NCBI RefSeq assembly: GCF_003073045.1
Contig: NC_037598.1
Coordinates: 485,501 to 549,500, forward strand
Direction of reading: 5' to 3'
DNA: 64,000 nucleotides
From: Pomacea canaliculata
Lineage: Eukaryota; Mollusca; Gastropoda; Architaenioglossa; Ampullariidae
In this document: one piece after another, positions 51,665 to 64,000 of the stretch
How the letters are laid out: every line of letters starts with the position of its first letter
Numbering within the stretch: the stretch's first letter is position 1
Notes under the pieces: generated by a model
Told to the model about the DNA's origin: nothing
Database searches by the model: none
The model's input: the letters and a program-made list of their open reading frames with translations, nothing else
Program-made: the position numbers and the translations under genes

Positions 51665-51907
51665 CTCGTCAGCTCCACTTTGTATTATATCTGTATAGAG
51701 ATAATTCAATATTCTATATTTACATATACACTACCAAAAGTTCTTAAATACGAGCTTTACTAATTTAGCTTAAAATTGTTCTTTCTTTTTGCAAGGAATT
51801 TTTAGTTCAAGCAAATATAAAAAACGGACCGTTAATCTACCTTAAAAATCCTCATCTGCATGGTATGTTTTGAAATATCTATTATAATGAATATTCATGC
51901 GAAAAGC

Positions 51908-52390
51908 AAAAGTGGATCTGCTGCACTTTAGAGAAATCTTTGCGATTCTGTTTGTAAACTACTTCCATGTGCCTCCTTAGACATGTTCTCACCCAGAGAA
52001 CTATTTTTTAAACATGGTTTGTATAGGCACTATTAAATTGGTGAAATAGTAACAAACTGTTTGACGACTTCGTGACAATGTGCTCAAATACCCTGTCTCT
52101 GATTTTACCAGAAATTGAAATGAAAACATGCTTGTGAAACACGGAAGACGAAGCTTGACAAAGAACAATACTAACAGGATGTTTGTGTCCCAGCTCAATG
52201 TAAATCTAGTTTTTCTGGCATTGCTCCAACCGCCATGTCTGAAGTGCAAAAGTGGATTTGCTGCACTTTAGAGAAATCTTTGCGATTCTGTTTGTAAACT
52301 ACTTCCATGTGCCTCCTTAGACATCTTCTCACCCAGAGAACTATTTTTTAAACATGGTTTGTAAAAGCACTATTAAATTGGTGAAATAGT
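51908..52390. repeat. Nested duplication: 143-bp direct repeats around a 197-bp copied segment
   Basis: Copies at 51908-52050 and 52248-52390 are the same length and differ at only a few bases. The 197 bp between them (52051-52247) is a near-copy of 53637-53833. The left copy and the insert junction share a short AAAAGTGGA context. It looks like one replication-based event (template switching) or a gene-conversion insert followed by duplication. Confidence 0.92.
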
Positions 52391-53530
52391 AGCCATGGTA
52401 ATATTTGACGCAGTTTCTTTCATATCAGATGGTGGACTAAAGAGCAGTGAACACTATTCTGTCCTACTTTCTGACCATCACCATGTTATAAGTTGCACAT
52501 AACAAGTCACTAAAAGCTAAAAGCTAAAGCTAAAAGACATCTTTACCTTCAATTTCGTCGGGCATAGATGTTATACCAATCGAGATCTTTATTGGTCCTT
52601 TAGATGGACAAAATAGTATTGTTATTAATGATAAATGTGGTGAATAAAACTGTTATAGCAAAGGGATATAATCGCGATAACATCGTGATTATAAATTTAA
52701 ATTAAAAGTTTATAATATGTATATTTGTTTATTCTTAATGATTTATTGTCACAATTAACAAAAATCAGAATAAAATATCTCTGTGTAACATCCTCATAAA
52801 CTGCTACTGTTTTGTCGACCATTTAAAGTAATGAAGAAAGCTTATTAATGCGTTTTCATTCAAGAGATGCCTACCGCGAGTTCCGGAGCCACTTGGTCTT
52901 TGTGTAACTTGCAGATTGCCACCATTACTGGGGACTGGTATCATCAGACACATCAGTATCATCAGTTGACGAGAATGACAACAAAACTTCTAGTGTTACT
53001 ACTAGCTAAACACTGCTAAAGAAGGAACTCTCTGACCAACTGTAGAAAACAATCTGTATTCTTAGTGTATCTCTAATTACCACAGTTTCTTTTTTTTTAA
53101 TGTAAGACTTCAGTTACTGATGCGAAATAAAAATCAGAAAGTTAACAAAAAATAGACTTTGAAATTCAGGCAGCAGTCTCGTTCTCTCATATGGTAGAGT
53201 AAACTGTTCTATGTTCTGAAATTACCATTTAAAATTGGAGGCTTTGGAAGGGGCGGGCGAGGGTTTGGAGGGAGCACGGGAGCCTTAGGATACCTCGCTG
53301 TCCCTCCAGCACTGAAATGACAAACTCGTACACATATACACTCGGAAACAAACACATTGAAAACACTTATGCATGTAAACAGTATACCTATATCTATTTG
53401 TACTCACACATACAGATAATGCATAAATGCACGCAGTCTACTGCATAGTTTTCATTAAACAAAGAATACGTTTACTAAAATAAGTGGACTTTAAGTTATA
53501 ATATATTACACAGTTCATGGAGTTTTCTTA

Positions 53531-53789
53531 CCAGGAACAAGCACACACAGTGCAGGCAGAAGGTGAAAGCTCTCATGGTGGACTGTTAATACCCAGAGAC
53601 GACCTCAGCGACAGAAGCGGCTTCCAGTTCTTCAACCACAAACTGTTTGACGACTTCGTGGCAATGTGCTCAAATACCCTGTCTCTGATTTTACCAGAAA
53701 TTGAAATGAAAACAGGCTTGTGGAACACGGAAGACGAAGCTTGCCAAAGAACAATACTAACAGGATGTTTGTGTCCCAGCTCAATTTAA
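53531..53789 (+). CDS. Candidate terminal exon, source of the copied segment
   Basis: After a TTTTCTTACCAG acceptor the + frame is open to a TAA and encodes about 85 residues, including FFNHKLFDDFVAMCSNTLSL and ILPEIEMKTGLWNTEDEACQ. The related copy at 52051-52247 has in-frame stops, so only this one could be functional. No family is recognised. It might be part of an unidentified mobile element rather than a host gene. Confidence 0.25.
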
Positions 53790-53839
53790 TTCTTGTTTTT
53801 CTGGCATTGCTCCAACCACCATGTCTGAAGTGCTGAAGA

Positions 53840-55290
53840 CATACAGACGACCGCTCACAGACCTAGGGCAGCAATTAAAGCTCTCTCCTAAACACACACA
53901 AATGACTGTCGGGGAATGACTGTAGTTCCGATGGTAAACATTTTAATGTTGCAGGGGCAAGACATTCATTGCTCATTGATCTTTCTCAAGGTTTAAGGTG
54001 TTTGCCTAGTGCTGTTTCTAAATACTCTAACCTGTCTAACCCCAACATTTACCATACAGATGATCCCAGTCCTATTTCTGGGGAATGAATTTCCTAAGTG
54101 TGGTCAACAGCTGCACCTATACTTAACTCGAGACAGTCCTAGCTAACCATCAAATATAATACATGTGAATAAATATAATCCAAAATCTGTCATTATTTCT
54201 TTAATAAAAATGTTTTGAGAGATACCATGCAGACTGGGCATACAAGAATGGCAGCTTCTTGCTCTGATGACAGACCGGGGACCTTATTTAAGAAATATTT
54301 TCTGAAATCGTATTAGCCTGACTGACTTAGCAACTTCTAGCTTCTAGTAGTTATCAAAAAACTTGTAATATTTATAAACGTGTCGCCTTACCATAACTTG
54401 GAGATAGTTGTTATTATTTCTAGTCTACTTTCCTTCCCTTCCCTTCTTCCACCCGTTTCTCTCATTTATTCATTCTGTCTTTCTCAGATGAGCGCTGTAA
54501 AGTATTTTAACATAAGTATTACAAGGGGGAAACACACAATAATATACTTTATTTAATGACTGGCTGCGAGGAGGTATTTGTCAAATATACAAACATATAA
54601 TAAAAGTGAGTATTTCATATACCATGAGTTTCTACTAATTTTTTTTTTAATTTGTCCACTAACATTCCACAGTTTGTCGTCTTTCAACGAGCCATAAAAT
54701 GTTATCAACAGGCAGGTCCTTATTCATAAGAAATAGTATTAATTCCCTCACGTTGTGTGTAAAAAAAGTAATTGTTATGGAAGTGTTAATTTGCTAATAA
54801 AGTGTGAAATATCTACATTCACTACAGAACAGTCAATGCACATTATTCGATGTTAAAGCAGCAAATTACTTTTTTTCTCTTTACTGACCCTTCTTACTTT
54901 CACTTAACTGTATCCTAATATTTACTTTCTTCACTCTTGCTTTAGTGTGTACTAAATGTTTTAAGACTGAAGGATGTTTCGACGTCCTGTCAAATCTTAA
55001 ACTTTGTCTAAATGTAATGATGTTAGTTAATGTTTAGAGCAAGGCGAGTGTCGGAAAGACTAACAAATTCTAAAGATTTCTTAATCACAGTTGTAGTATA
55101 AAGACTAGGTACACTGTAATCTTTCTCCAGAAACTCATCCCAAGAAATGGACATAACAAAAATCATTTGATGTCTATGTTGTATTACATCTTTCCTCGTA
55201 CTGTTGTTACAAAATGCACACCAAAAAATAAAAATAAACTTTAAGTTTGCCCAGCTGATCATGGTTTATTGAAATCACTTGTTATAGGTT
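53840..55290. other. Spacer, weak ORF only
   Basis: A minus-strand frame of about 79 codons ends near 55023 and has a protein-like end (MSISWDEFLEKDYSVPSLY), without splice or homology support. The rest is AT-rich. Confidence 0.25.
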
Positions 55291-56575
55291 TATAGAATCT
55301 TAATGCACGGTCCTATTTCCACACTTTCAGACGGATGACATTATTCAGAAAGAGAGATGATATCGAAGAAGAAATACATTTTAACAAAGAGCCAGAGTAA
55401 AAATTAAGAGAGAAAGAGATAGAAAGAGAAAAAGTTCAAAGAATGAGATGGAAAGAATTTCGCAAATTTGTAATGTATTCACTCCTTACTATCCTTTACG
55501 GGTAAGGCGTTTACAGGGAAGTATTTTTCATGTACACTTACTGATTGCTGGGATTGGACACACTTACCTTATATAGTCATCAATTCTTTACTCAAACTCT
55601 GTTCTCTCCCTTCGACAAAGCTGTATGTGTCTGTCGTTAAGGCAGCTTTCAAATCAAAAGCTTTGTAAATAATTATAATTTAAATCAATTATGTGTGCCA
55701 TCAGTCAAACATGCAACTAAAAAGAAACAACGAGTTTATGTTTGTCAAGTGCTGGTTTTATTAGTTCAAAGATGCAAAAAATAAAAAAAAACCTCTGAAC
55801 AGAAGATTAAATCAATCATACATGAAGAAAACAACAAGAAAGTAGCAAATGTTAGCCTTATCACAGTCGCATTAGCGTGAAGTGGACGGAAGTTGTAGAT
55901 TAATACAATTTTACTGATATTAAAAAGCGGTATAGAGGAATTCCAAAATAATTATAAACTTAATTTCTACACTAGCTCTTACATAAAGATAACTAGCAAT
56001 CATAGAGAAAATAGTGTCAAAGATTATATTAAAGTTCGACATTAATCGTTGTCCAAGCGAAGGTGGTGTGTGGAATTCTCTCATCCGTGACTATTCACCA
56101 GCATCTCAAGCGCCTTGTGTTCGTGTTGGCAGACACCAACATCCACACCAACATCCACATCAACATCCACACCAACATCCCACACACTCGGGAACTGGTT
56201 CATTGGCCAAGATGCAGCAGTGTCACACTGACGACTCTCTTGACATGTCAACAAACGAGGAGAATACAGCCACCGGAACCTGACATCACAGGTCATGTGT
56301 TCTGACGAGACCCTGGGTTCTTATAACAAGTTCATGTACACATAACAGGAAAACCCATGTTTCGAGTGAACAAATCAGAAAAGTGTCAGACAAGGTCTAG
56401 ACAGAGTAAGTTAAAGTCAACTTGGTGAGAGATAAGAGAGATATTGAGATAAGAGAGATATGTATTATGAAATAGCAATGCAGATGTGAGGTGTGTTCAG
56501 TGCACAAATGAACGAAGGGGACAAACACTTCAACATGCCAAGAGATGTGACACGGAGGTCAGGTAGACACTTTCT

Positions 56576-58916
56576 TCACAGATGAACAGTGACAAGGATG
56601 AGTAAGGTGAGGACTGACGGGTTGAGGCAGGAAGCAGCTCCTTTACTGCTTCCAGCACTTTTTTCCGAGGTTGTCCCTGTCCCTGTCCCTGTCCCTGTTC
56701 CTGCTCCTGTCCCTGTCCCTGTCCCTGTCCCTGTTCCTGTTCCTGTTCCGTCTCCTGTTGGTGGAGTTCTGTCTGAAGGTTTAATAGTGTTCGTTGGAGG
56801 ACTAACTCCTGGGCTAGAAGCTGTTGGAGACGCAATCTCTGCACCTAAAACAAATCATAAAACCGATTTTCACATTTATTCCTTGTTTAATTTTGTTTTC
56901 TAAGATATCCTTTGTTACAATTTGTTTTACTATAACTGTTCATTGTCAATTTTCTAGATATCTTTTTGAGTCTGTATAAACCAACGACAAACATTACTAT
57001 ATTCCATGGTCTTTTGCAGCCAGTCGTTGTCCTTATAGGCATCAGTTATGTCCACTGACACCTTATACAGCAGTTAATACGAGTTCATTGTATACTCCTT
57101 TTCCTTGCATGTGTAGTAAGATTGATTGATAAAATAAAAACAGTTCTGTGCACCCCGATCTCTATACATTCATCATATATAGTTGCTCTCTGTCGACTTT
57201 TGACAGAGCGATTTTACTTACCAATAAAGGGCATTTACCAAGTAAAGCAGATACTCAAGCCACTAGAAAATCATATCGTATCACGGCAACAAAAACACCA
57301 GTCGCATTCCTACTCCCCACAGTGTTCTCAGAAAGATACATTTACAAACATTTTGCCTCATGGGAAAAAAAAAAAAAATTAGAACGCAATCATTATCTTG
57401 TGAACAAAGACAGAAGAATGAGCAACATTATTGATGAGGCCATTGGCCAATTTCAAGGGGTAGGTGATTTTACCGGTACCTAAATATTAAGCTCTGAAGT
57501 CATGAACAACATATAAACAATTTACAATAACACACTACTTGACAAATAGACAATACGTTTAGTCAAAAATCATGCAGACAAATATAAAATGTCATGGACA
57601 GGAGTTTAGCGCTTGTGTGCTAAATAACAATCCTAGGTGAAACTAGATGAACCAGGACTTCAGAACGAAAAATATTGTCTTGCGCTACAGCATTAGAGTG
57701 ATTTGAACTCCACTCAAAGACATACTGACATATTGTACACACTTTGAATACTAAGGACAAGTGGAGGAAAGGATTTTTATAAAATGCTGATGCCATTTAG
57801 ATTAAAATGATGTATGCAAAGGATTTGTTTGAACAAGTTTACAAACGTCTGACTAATACAAACTGCAATTTTGAACACTTATTCAGATAATGAGTGCTTT
57901 ACCAGACTTGTACAAAACTACTCCAAACCATGAAAGTAACACCTAAAAATAGTTGTTGACGTCATCGAGAAAGAGAGAAGGGAGAAGAGTTGTTTGTTTT
58001 ACAAACAATGACTGCAAGCTGATGCACGTCATCTAAGACTGATAATGATTTATAAACTACAACTGCACATTTCTAATACAACCTCACTAGTGCTCGTAAG
58101 TTTAGATAAGAAACAGAACATAATTCTGCACCATAATGTGAAAATATGGCAACATTGCTTAAGTGTAGCATTATATAAAAGTGATCAACTTTCAAATCGA
58201 TAATGTTTCCTTATCTAAATCGGCATTGAAAATAGCAGAATGAAACAAAAGCTCAGTGAAAATTAAAACAGAAATTAAATAAAAATTACAAATAAAACAT
58301 GATGATTTAACAATAACGAAATCAGTGCAACACAATAACACATTACTGAAAACAATCATCCGTAAATTGCTACACCATTTTTCTTTTCTAAAAAAACAAA
58401 TCTTTACTTTAATTAGTTTATGGAATTGTCAAACGCACCTGATGACGAGGATGTGTCATTTAGAGCTTCTGATAGTCTACCTGTGCAGAGAATATAAGAA
58501 ACATTTTTGTAACATACATGAGTAATTTTTTTTAATGGGCAAGTTAATCAAAGCTAAACATCTTCTGTGTGTTCTCATATTGGAAAAACCATCCTGAATT
58601 TGTGTTTTTGATAGCCAAAAATGTTTAAGGTCAAGTCATTCTCTTAATCTAACGACAATAGTAAATAGTCCTTAACATGCGCTTTCAAGAATTATCATTT
58701 CACAGCCATACAGCCAGTGGTACGGACAGAACAAAGGTAATAACAAACATACAAATAGGAACATATACTAATAAAAATAAACCGTAAAAGATCAAACAAC
58801 GATAAATAGACAAAGCCACTGACAAAGATGCAACAAAGAGATATAAATTGAAGATAATAGATCATACCAGAGAAGCAAATCACAAGTACAAGGGCTAGGC
58901 AGGCTGCAGACGACAT
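56576..58916 (-). CDS. GPI-anchored mucin-like protein with Gly-Thr repeats (paralogue 1)
   Basis: Three exons all join in phase 1: 58916-58868, 58480-58439 and 56844-56576, with AG/GT borders throughout. They encode 119 residues. Residues 1-16 are the leader MSSAACLALVLVICFS. The 14-codon exon 2 adds GRLSEALNDTSSSS, with an NDT sequon. Exon 3 is Pro/Thr/Ser-rich, then a perfect Gly-Thr dipeptide run (seven GT, one GA, five GT). It ends in SCLNPSVLTLLILVTVHL at the stop, a GPI-signal-like tail. The GT run comes from a GGGACA hexanucleotide array, so its length is likely polymorphic. The leader, exon-2 length and tail match the next gene upstream (62.1-63.5 kb). A TATA box lies at 58990-58996. 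AATAAAA at about 55757 is a distant polyadenylation candidate that is conserved in the paralogue. A surface or mucus role is inferred. Confidence 0.87.
56670..56752. repeat. Coding hexanucleotide (CCCTGT)n minisatellite
   Basis: About thirteen CCCTGT/TCCTGT units encode the Gly-Thr run of the paralogue-1 mucin on the minus strand. The array is absent from paralogue 2. Confidence 0.92.
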
Positions 58917-58989
58917 CTTTCCACAAAAGAAGGTTTGAGTTACTGTCAGGCTACAAGAACCAATGACAAACACGTGCTGGACTTCCTCC

Positions 58990-58996
58990 TTAAATA
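58990..58996 (-). promoter_or_regulatory. TATA box and shared core promoter, paralogue 1
   Basis: TATTTAA lies inside a block, CCTATTTAAGGAGGAAGTCC, that continues to an E-box CACGTG at 58976-58971. The block is identical in paralogue 2. Transcription probably starts near 58962. Confidence 0.7.
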
Positions 58997-59380
58997 GGCG
59001 AACAATCTCTTTATCTTGGACACACTGGCGCGCCATTGCCAAAGTCGCTTGGGCAGATAACTCCTTTTATTTTTGGAAAGTGTGTGTGTACTACACCCTT
59101 AGCAGAAAAATAAGCCTACAACTCTTAAAGTTTGTTATTTTGTTATCTATGTAACCCTGAGTAATGTTGATCCCTGGTCAAATGTTGCGGCCCTCCGCAC
59201 CCAAGAGATTAATTTCCTGGTCGTAATTGTAAAGCGAGGATAAGTTGCTGCCCTTGAGCAACAGTGATAACTCAAGAAAAAGTGGTTTGTTTTCAAAGCT
59301 ATGTTGTGTGCCCATATAGATGACACTTTACACCGAGACCACCAATTACAAAGTGGTGATAATGATGCCCTGCTTAAAAC

Positions 59381-59400
59381 ACACACACACACACACACAA
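59381..59400. repeat. (CA)n microsatellite
   Basis: A short uninterrupted CA run. Confidence 0.9.
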
Positions 59401-59732
59401 AAAGAACACAAGACCAAAACAACGAAGTAGTGTCTGAGGGTCTGGGAATGCCATTGCAAATATGAAAATTTAAAAAAAAAACATTTTCTTCGTGTTTCGG
59501 ATTTTTCTCTGGAAGGAGACTTACTATCACTTATTAACTACAGCCCGCGGTTGGGACCGCCTAGAGAGTCATGTGATGCACTAAGAACAACATACATGTG
59601 TGGTTAGAGACGACGACATCCGAGGTAAAGTGGTGGTAGAGTCGGACTATGGGACACTGTACTGCCTGTAGTAAGGCGCTATCATCAGGCTAGGAGGTGA
59701 TATTGCTTGCGTCGCGAGGTTTGTGGAGGGGC

Positions 59733-59850
<118 letters not shown>

Positions 59851-59859
59851 GGGAGAACT

Positions 59860-60860
59860 GCAAGTAGTAAAGAAAACGTATCACAGGCAGTACATTCCAG
59901 TCTCATCACGAGCTCTTCATCAACTATAAAGCACAGTAAAGAGACACAAGACAATCTGGTCCGTGGTACCAGCGGGTCTGCTTAACTAGTAGTCAGCTAC
60001 TAACAGTCAAGTGATTAATGATGATGACACATACTCTACTTTCCCTTCTAACTCTTTTAAATCACACACACATATCCAAACTCAATGGCCATCAAAATGT
60101 TATTTTATGATTAGGTTTTGTTCTATCCATTCTAGTTTTGCTTAAATTCTTTTTGGTTAACAGTCGAGATCCAATGGGTTACTCAAATCAACCAGCTACT
60201 TCTTTCAGTAACTCGTCTGCCCCCGAGCTGTTCACATCTACAGTCCTGCATAACAACAACGCAAGGAAAGCACCGGCCTACACAATGTGTGCCAAACTCA
60301 CAATAAACTGTTAAAAATACAAAAATTGCATAGTGCCGACTCCGACACACCCGTTAGGCGAAGGGACGCCACTCCAAATCACAGGTGTGAGAGATAACTA
60401 CAAAGCGCCATTTAAACCGATGTTTGTCTACTTATGTCGATCAGTTCCACGCAGTGTGAGATGAGAACAACACATTATCAACACTTTACCTGGTCGTGGT
60501 GAAACCCACACATTATAATTTATTTGTTTGACATGTCAGTCACTCTGCCTCTGTTCTGTTCTTTTGTTCCCCACCCCAAATCAGGCCAGCTCCTCAACCG
60601 GCCCCTTCTCTTCATTGATAAAACTTATTTATCAAGTCCCTTACATCTTGTACTTGACCTTAACCCGGCGACTACGCAGGAAACAACTAGACCTTGGAGG
60701 CATGATACAAAAACTTTGATGTAATGTGTTATCCTAATCTAGTATATAAAGAAGGTAGTGCTTGCTGAGAACAAACTTTCAAGCTCAAAATGTTGTGCCA
60801 TGTAAAATACAATAAAGTTCGAGATTTTACAAAAGTCAAAACTTCAAAGGGTATGTGTTA
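59860..60860. other. Spacer between the two duplication units, no gene seen
   Basis: No splice-supported coding sequence. Overlapping short frames at 60524-60724 have no supporting features. Confidence 0.4.
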
Positions 60861-62091
60861 CAATGTTGATTGAGGTTTATAATCTGAATGCAATGTCATA
60901 TTTCTACACTTTCGGACAAATATCTATATTAATAATAAAAGATAGTACAGAAAAAGCAAATCAAAGAGACGAAAAATAGACACATAGAAAGTTCTCAAGA
61001 AAGAGAATTTCGAAAACTTTACATACATTCACCATTACTATCACTTTACAGACAATGTGTTCACAGAGAAGAATCTTTTGTCTACAAGTTTTGAATAAGT
61101 TAGAAGCATTGGACACACGCATGGTACAGGGAACTAACTGTTCACTCAAACTCTGTTCTCTCCCTTGGAAGAAGCTGCATATGTATATCCGTCACAAGAC
61201 CTAATCAAAACCTGTGTAAATAATTCATTTTAATCAATTATTTATGCAATCAATCAAGTAAGCCATTTTAAAATGAGATTACTTTTTCCAATTGCTAATT
61301 TTATTAATTTAAGAATTTTTAATCAAATAAAACCCCCTTGAAAAGGGTGAAAAGAAAACACAAAAATTATGTTACAAACTTTATTTGTATCACACAGTCG
61401 CAGTGGACGGAGGTTGTACAAGCTCGCTAATCTAAAACAGTATAGAGGTATACCAAAACAATTATTAGAAAAATAACAATAGAACAAAAATAAGAAATAA
61501 AGTTCTATTAAAATAGTGTCACATATTTTATTACAAGTCAATGCTGTGTCATTGTCCAGGTGAAGGCGGTGCATTTCACTCATCCATGACTATTCACCAG
61601 TGTCTCAAGCGGCTTGTGTTCATGTTGGCAGACACCAACATCGACACCAACACCCACATACACTCAGACACTGGTTCATTGGCCGAGACACAACTGTGTG
61701 ACAGTGATTATTCGTTAACCATGTCAACAAATGAACAAAATGAAGCCACCGAAACTCGAGATCACAAGTTTGGTATTACTGCGAGTGTTGGATTCTTAAA
61801 ACACGTTTATAGGCATTTACAGTCAATAGTAAATTCAAAAGAAAATCAGTCATCAACTAAGTTATTTCATAAATATAACATACTGTATATACTTTGAGTC
61901 AAAGACAGTTTAGATAAGTATCATGAGAGGTATTGATAGAGTAAGCTATCTGCAGCTAAAGGTCACAGGTTTGTATTGTGATATGACAACACAGATGTGA
62001 GAAGCACAAAAACAAATTAAAGTGAGAATTTTTTCAACATGCCAAAAAGAGCGACAGAAGTCTGCTAGAGACTCTCCTGGACTTTGGTTTT

Positions 62092-63496
62092 TCACAGATG
62101 AACAGTGGCAACTATAAGTAGTGTGACCACCGACATGTTTAGACAAGAAACAATTCCTTGAGCACCATTCCTGCTATTGCCAACAGTTGCAGTCGTGGTG
62201 TCATTTCTCTTTGTGACAGAAGGTGGTACACTTTTCCCTGGTTCCTTCGTCGTATCTGGCATTGCGGGTTGGCTGGAGGGAACAATAGCTGGTGCACTTG
62301 TAACTTCAGGGGTATTATTGTTATCATTTGCATTTGCCTGTGGTGCTTCTGTAACACTAGCTTGTGAAGGTCCATCTGAAGCGGCGAAAAAGGAAAAATA
62401 ATTTGTCGTTTCCTTTCTTACCTAATTTGTTTTTCTTTAGAGACATTTATTCAAAATAATTCAGTATAACTCATGCTTGTTGATATTTGCTGAGATTCCC
62501 TGTTAAGAAACAAATTATGCGTTACATGAAAATATTAGACTCTGTAATGATGTCTTTTATCAACATAGTAGCCTGTAGTAATGAAGTATGACTGGATGGT
62601 AACAAGCAAACTCAACAATGATAAAACGAAAGCCCTCCTATGCTCGAGAAGAAGAAATCCATCTTCTCTCGTTTGTCCACCAATTCACATCAATGTGGGA
62701 GAAACCAACATAAGCTTTGCCTCATCCATCAGAAGTCTGGGATTCATGGTGACTGCAGACATGACTCTTGTTTAACAAGTTACAGCTTGTGTTCATCACT
62801 TGGAGAGTAACGAGGGTTTGATTGTAAACATGTTCACGAAAAATCTTGTAGCTTCTGGTATCCGAAATTGTATAAAAAAAATTCTCTGAAATGTGTCAGG
62901 CAATCAACGAAAAGCAATCACAATGCAAAAAGACATGAGTAAAGATAAATGTTTCGAATTTTGTTTTTTTACTACAGATAACTTGCAAAACCATTCAACG
63001 CACCTTCTGTATCAGACGTTTTGCTTGAAATTTGCGAAATGCTGCCTGTAAAAAGAATAAAAACGAAACATGATCATAACTCATAAGTAAAAACATGTGC
63101 TTATATACAAAGTGAAAAACAGTTAATTCTTAAAAAAAAATTTCTTGCTGGCTCTAATGCACCTTTTAATAATTAGGCTTAAAAAAAGACCATTTTTAAC
63201 TTGTGAATTTGTTAACTAAGCATGTTTGAGATCAAGTTTTTTTTTTTTTCATAGAACGATGATTGGACACAGTCCATAATAGTGTCCCCAAGAATAATCA
63301 TGTGACAGCGAAACATTCTGCGATACAGACAGAACACAAGTACTAATAAACATATAAAAATTCGCATTCACTAATATAAAAAGACATGATAGACACAGCC
63401 ACTGAAAAAGATGCAACAAACAGATGCAAATAGCAGATAACAGATCATACCAAAGAGACAAATCACAAGAAGGGTGAGGCAGGCTGCAGACGACAT
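62092..63496 (-). CDS. GPI-anchored mucin-like protein (paralogue 2)
   Basis: Three phase-1 exons, 63496-63451, 63045-63004 and 62375-62092, encode 123 residues. The leader is MSSAACLTLLVICLF. Exon 2, again exactly 42 nt, adds GSISQISSKTSDTE. Exon 3 is Asn/Pro/Thr/Ser-rich (SVTEAPQANANDNNNTPEVT, then SAPAIVPSSQPAMPDTTKEP) with NNT and NDT sequons. It ends in SCLNMSVVTLLIVATVHL at the stop, nearly the same GPI-type tail as paralogue 1. The middle has no Gly-Thr run, so the two proteins share both ends but hardly any central sequence. Donors are GTATGA and GTGCGT, the same as in paralogue 1. Intron 2 holds an antisense LINE fragment. The promoter block is shared. The whole unit may be followed by more copies beyond the right edge. 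Confidence 0.87.
62575..62790 (+). mobile_element. LINE reverse-transcriptase fragment
   Basis: The + strand reads WMVTSKLNNDKTKALLCSRR, then VGETNISFASSIRSLGFMVT and ADMTLV before a stop. This is the same RT segment as the relic at 1.65-2.5 kb and is clearly the same family (GETNISFASSIRSLGF against GETHITIVSSIRNLKF). It is a short piece inside intron 2 of the paralogue-2 gene, antisense to it. Confidence 0.75.
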
Positions 63497-63573
63497 CTTC
63501 CTCACTTCAAGACGCTGCGATTTACTCTCAGACTTCCGGTGAACCAATGACGAACACGTGCTGGACTTCCTCC

Positions 63574-63580
63574 TTAAATA
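63574..63580 (-). promoter_or_regulatory. TATA box and shared core promoter, paralogue 2
   Basis: TATTTAA sits in the same GGAGGAAGTCC block, with the E-box CACGTG at 63560-63555, as in paralogue 1. The likely start of transcription is near 63546. Confidence 0.7.
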
Positions 63581-64000
63581 GGCAAAGAAGCAATTTATCT
63601 TGAAAACACTGGCACGCAAACTGTCAAATTCACATGGGGGGATAAATCCTCTTGTTTATGGGAGAATTATCCTACATCTCTTAACAGTCTGTGTCTTGTT
63701 CTCTATGTGCACCGCTGATTAATGTTGATCGGTTTGTGAATAGCTACGGGTCTCCGCGCACAAGAGGAGAATTAATTCCTTAGCAGCAGTCATGAAGCAA
63801 AGATGGTTGTCTCTTGGCAACACGGGAAACTCCCAATGTTTTCTTTTTCTGAAATTTATTAGGTGATGTACAGATCCACAACATGCTTTTTCAACACCAA
63901 AAGCCATAATTATAAAGGGATAGTAACGAAATCCCGCTAAAATTAAACATGAAGGGTCTGAGGGTCTGGGAGTGGCATTGCAGCTATGAAAAAAAAACCT

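Noticed and set aside
56081-56305. Short frames with His-Gln-His or Asn-Ile-His repeats
   Set aside because: They come from a CCAACATCCACA simple repeat within the duplicated 3' flank of paralogue 1. The counterpart in unit 2 has different frames.

Overview
The window is animal nuclear DNA. It is AT-rich and full of microsatellites. Its small exons are flanked by GT-AG introns, and it carries LINE, SINE-like and hAT relics plus a 100-base assembly gap. A mollusc, probably a gastropod, fits the style of the genes and repeats, but this is an inference because no diagnostic gene is present. There are no bacterial operons, tRNA or rRNA genes, or CRISPR arrays, and I recognised no viral or LTR-type element.

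The clear coding content is a scattered set of small genes for secreted or surface proteins built to one plan. A leader exon of 46-55 nt ends in phase 1. It is followed by phase 1-1 exons, and in every gene whose end is visible except one, by a last exon ending in a hydrophobic tail with no cytoplasmic residues, which looks like a GPI-anchor signal. The best examples are an EGF-module protein on + (15.5-21.2 kb), a repeat-bearing mucin-like protein on - (25.5-31.0 kb), and a tandem pair of mucin-like paralogues on - (56.6-58.9 and 62.1-63.5 kb). A further Ser/Thr-rich mucin-like gene on - runs off the left edge (1-3.5 kb). A possible two-exon gene for a short Cys-containing secreted peptide lies on - at 7.6-8.0 kb, and an orphan leader exon at 51.66 kb.

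Layout: 0-3.5 kb, left-edge mucin gene with a LINE relic in its intron. 3.5-7.6 kb, spacer with simple repeats and a SINE-like segment. 7.6-8.2 kb, short-peptide gene. 10.4-11.6 kb, a GC-richer coding-looking block of unclear strand. 14.3-14.65 kb, a non-autonomous hAT element with a perfect 8-bp target duplication. 15.4-21.2 kb, EGF gene. 25.4-31.1 kb, tandem-repeat mucin gene. 31-44 kb, gene-poor, with a few isolated candidate exons and the gap at 41.2 kb. 44.2-49.3 kb, several + strand candidate exons and a LINE 3' end. 51.6-53.8 kb, a recent nested duplication. 55.3-64 kb, a 4-kb-scale tandem duplication containing the two paralogous GPI-mucin genes.

The proteins look like cell-surface or mucus glycoproteins: Thr/Ser/Gly/Asn-rich, with N-glycosylation sequons repeated in arrays. 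The symmetric exon phases would let modules be gained, lost or alternatively spliced without frame change. The clustering, together with conserved leaders, tails and promoters around fast-changing middles, makes this a plausible diversifying surface-glycoprotein locus. That reading is an inference and expression is untested.
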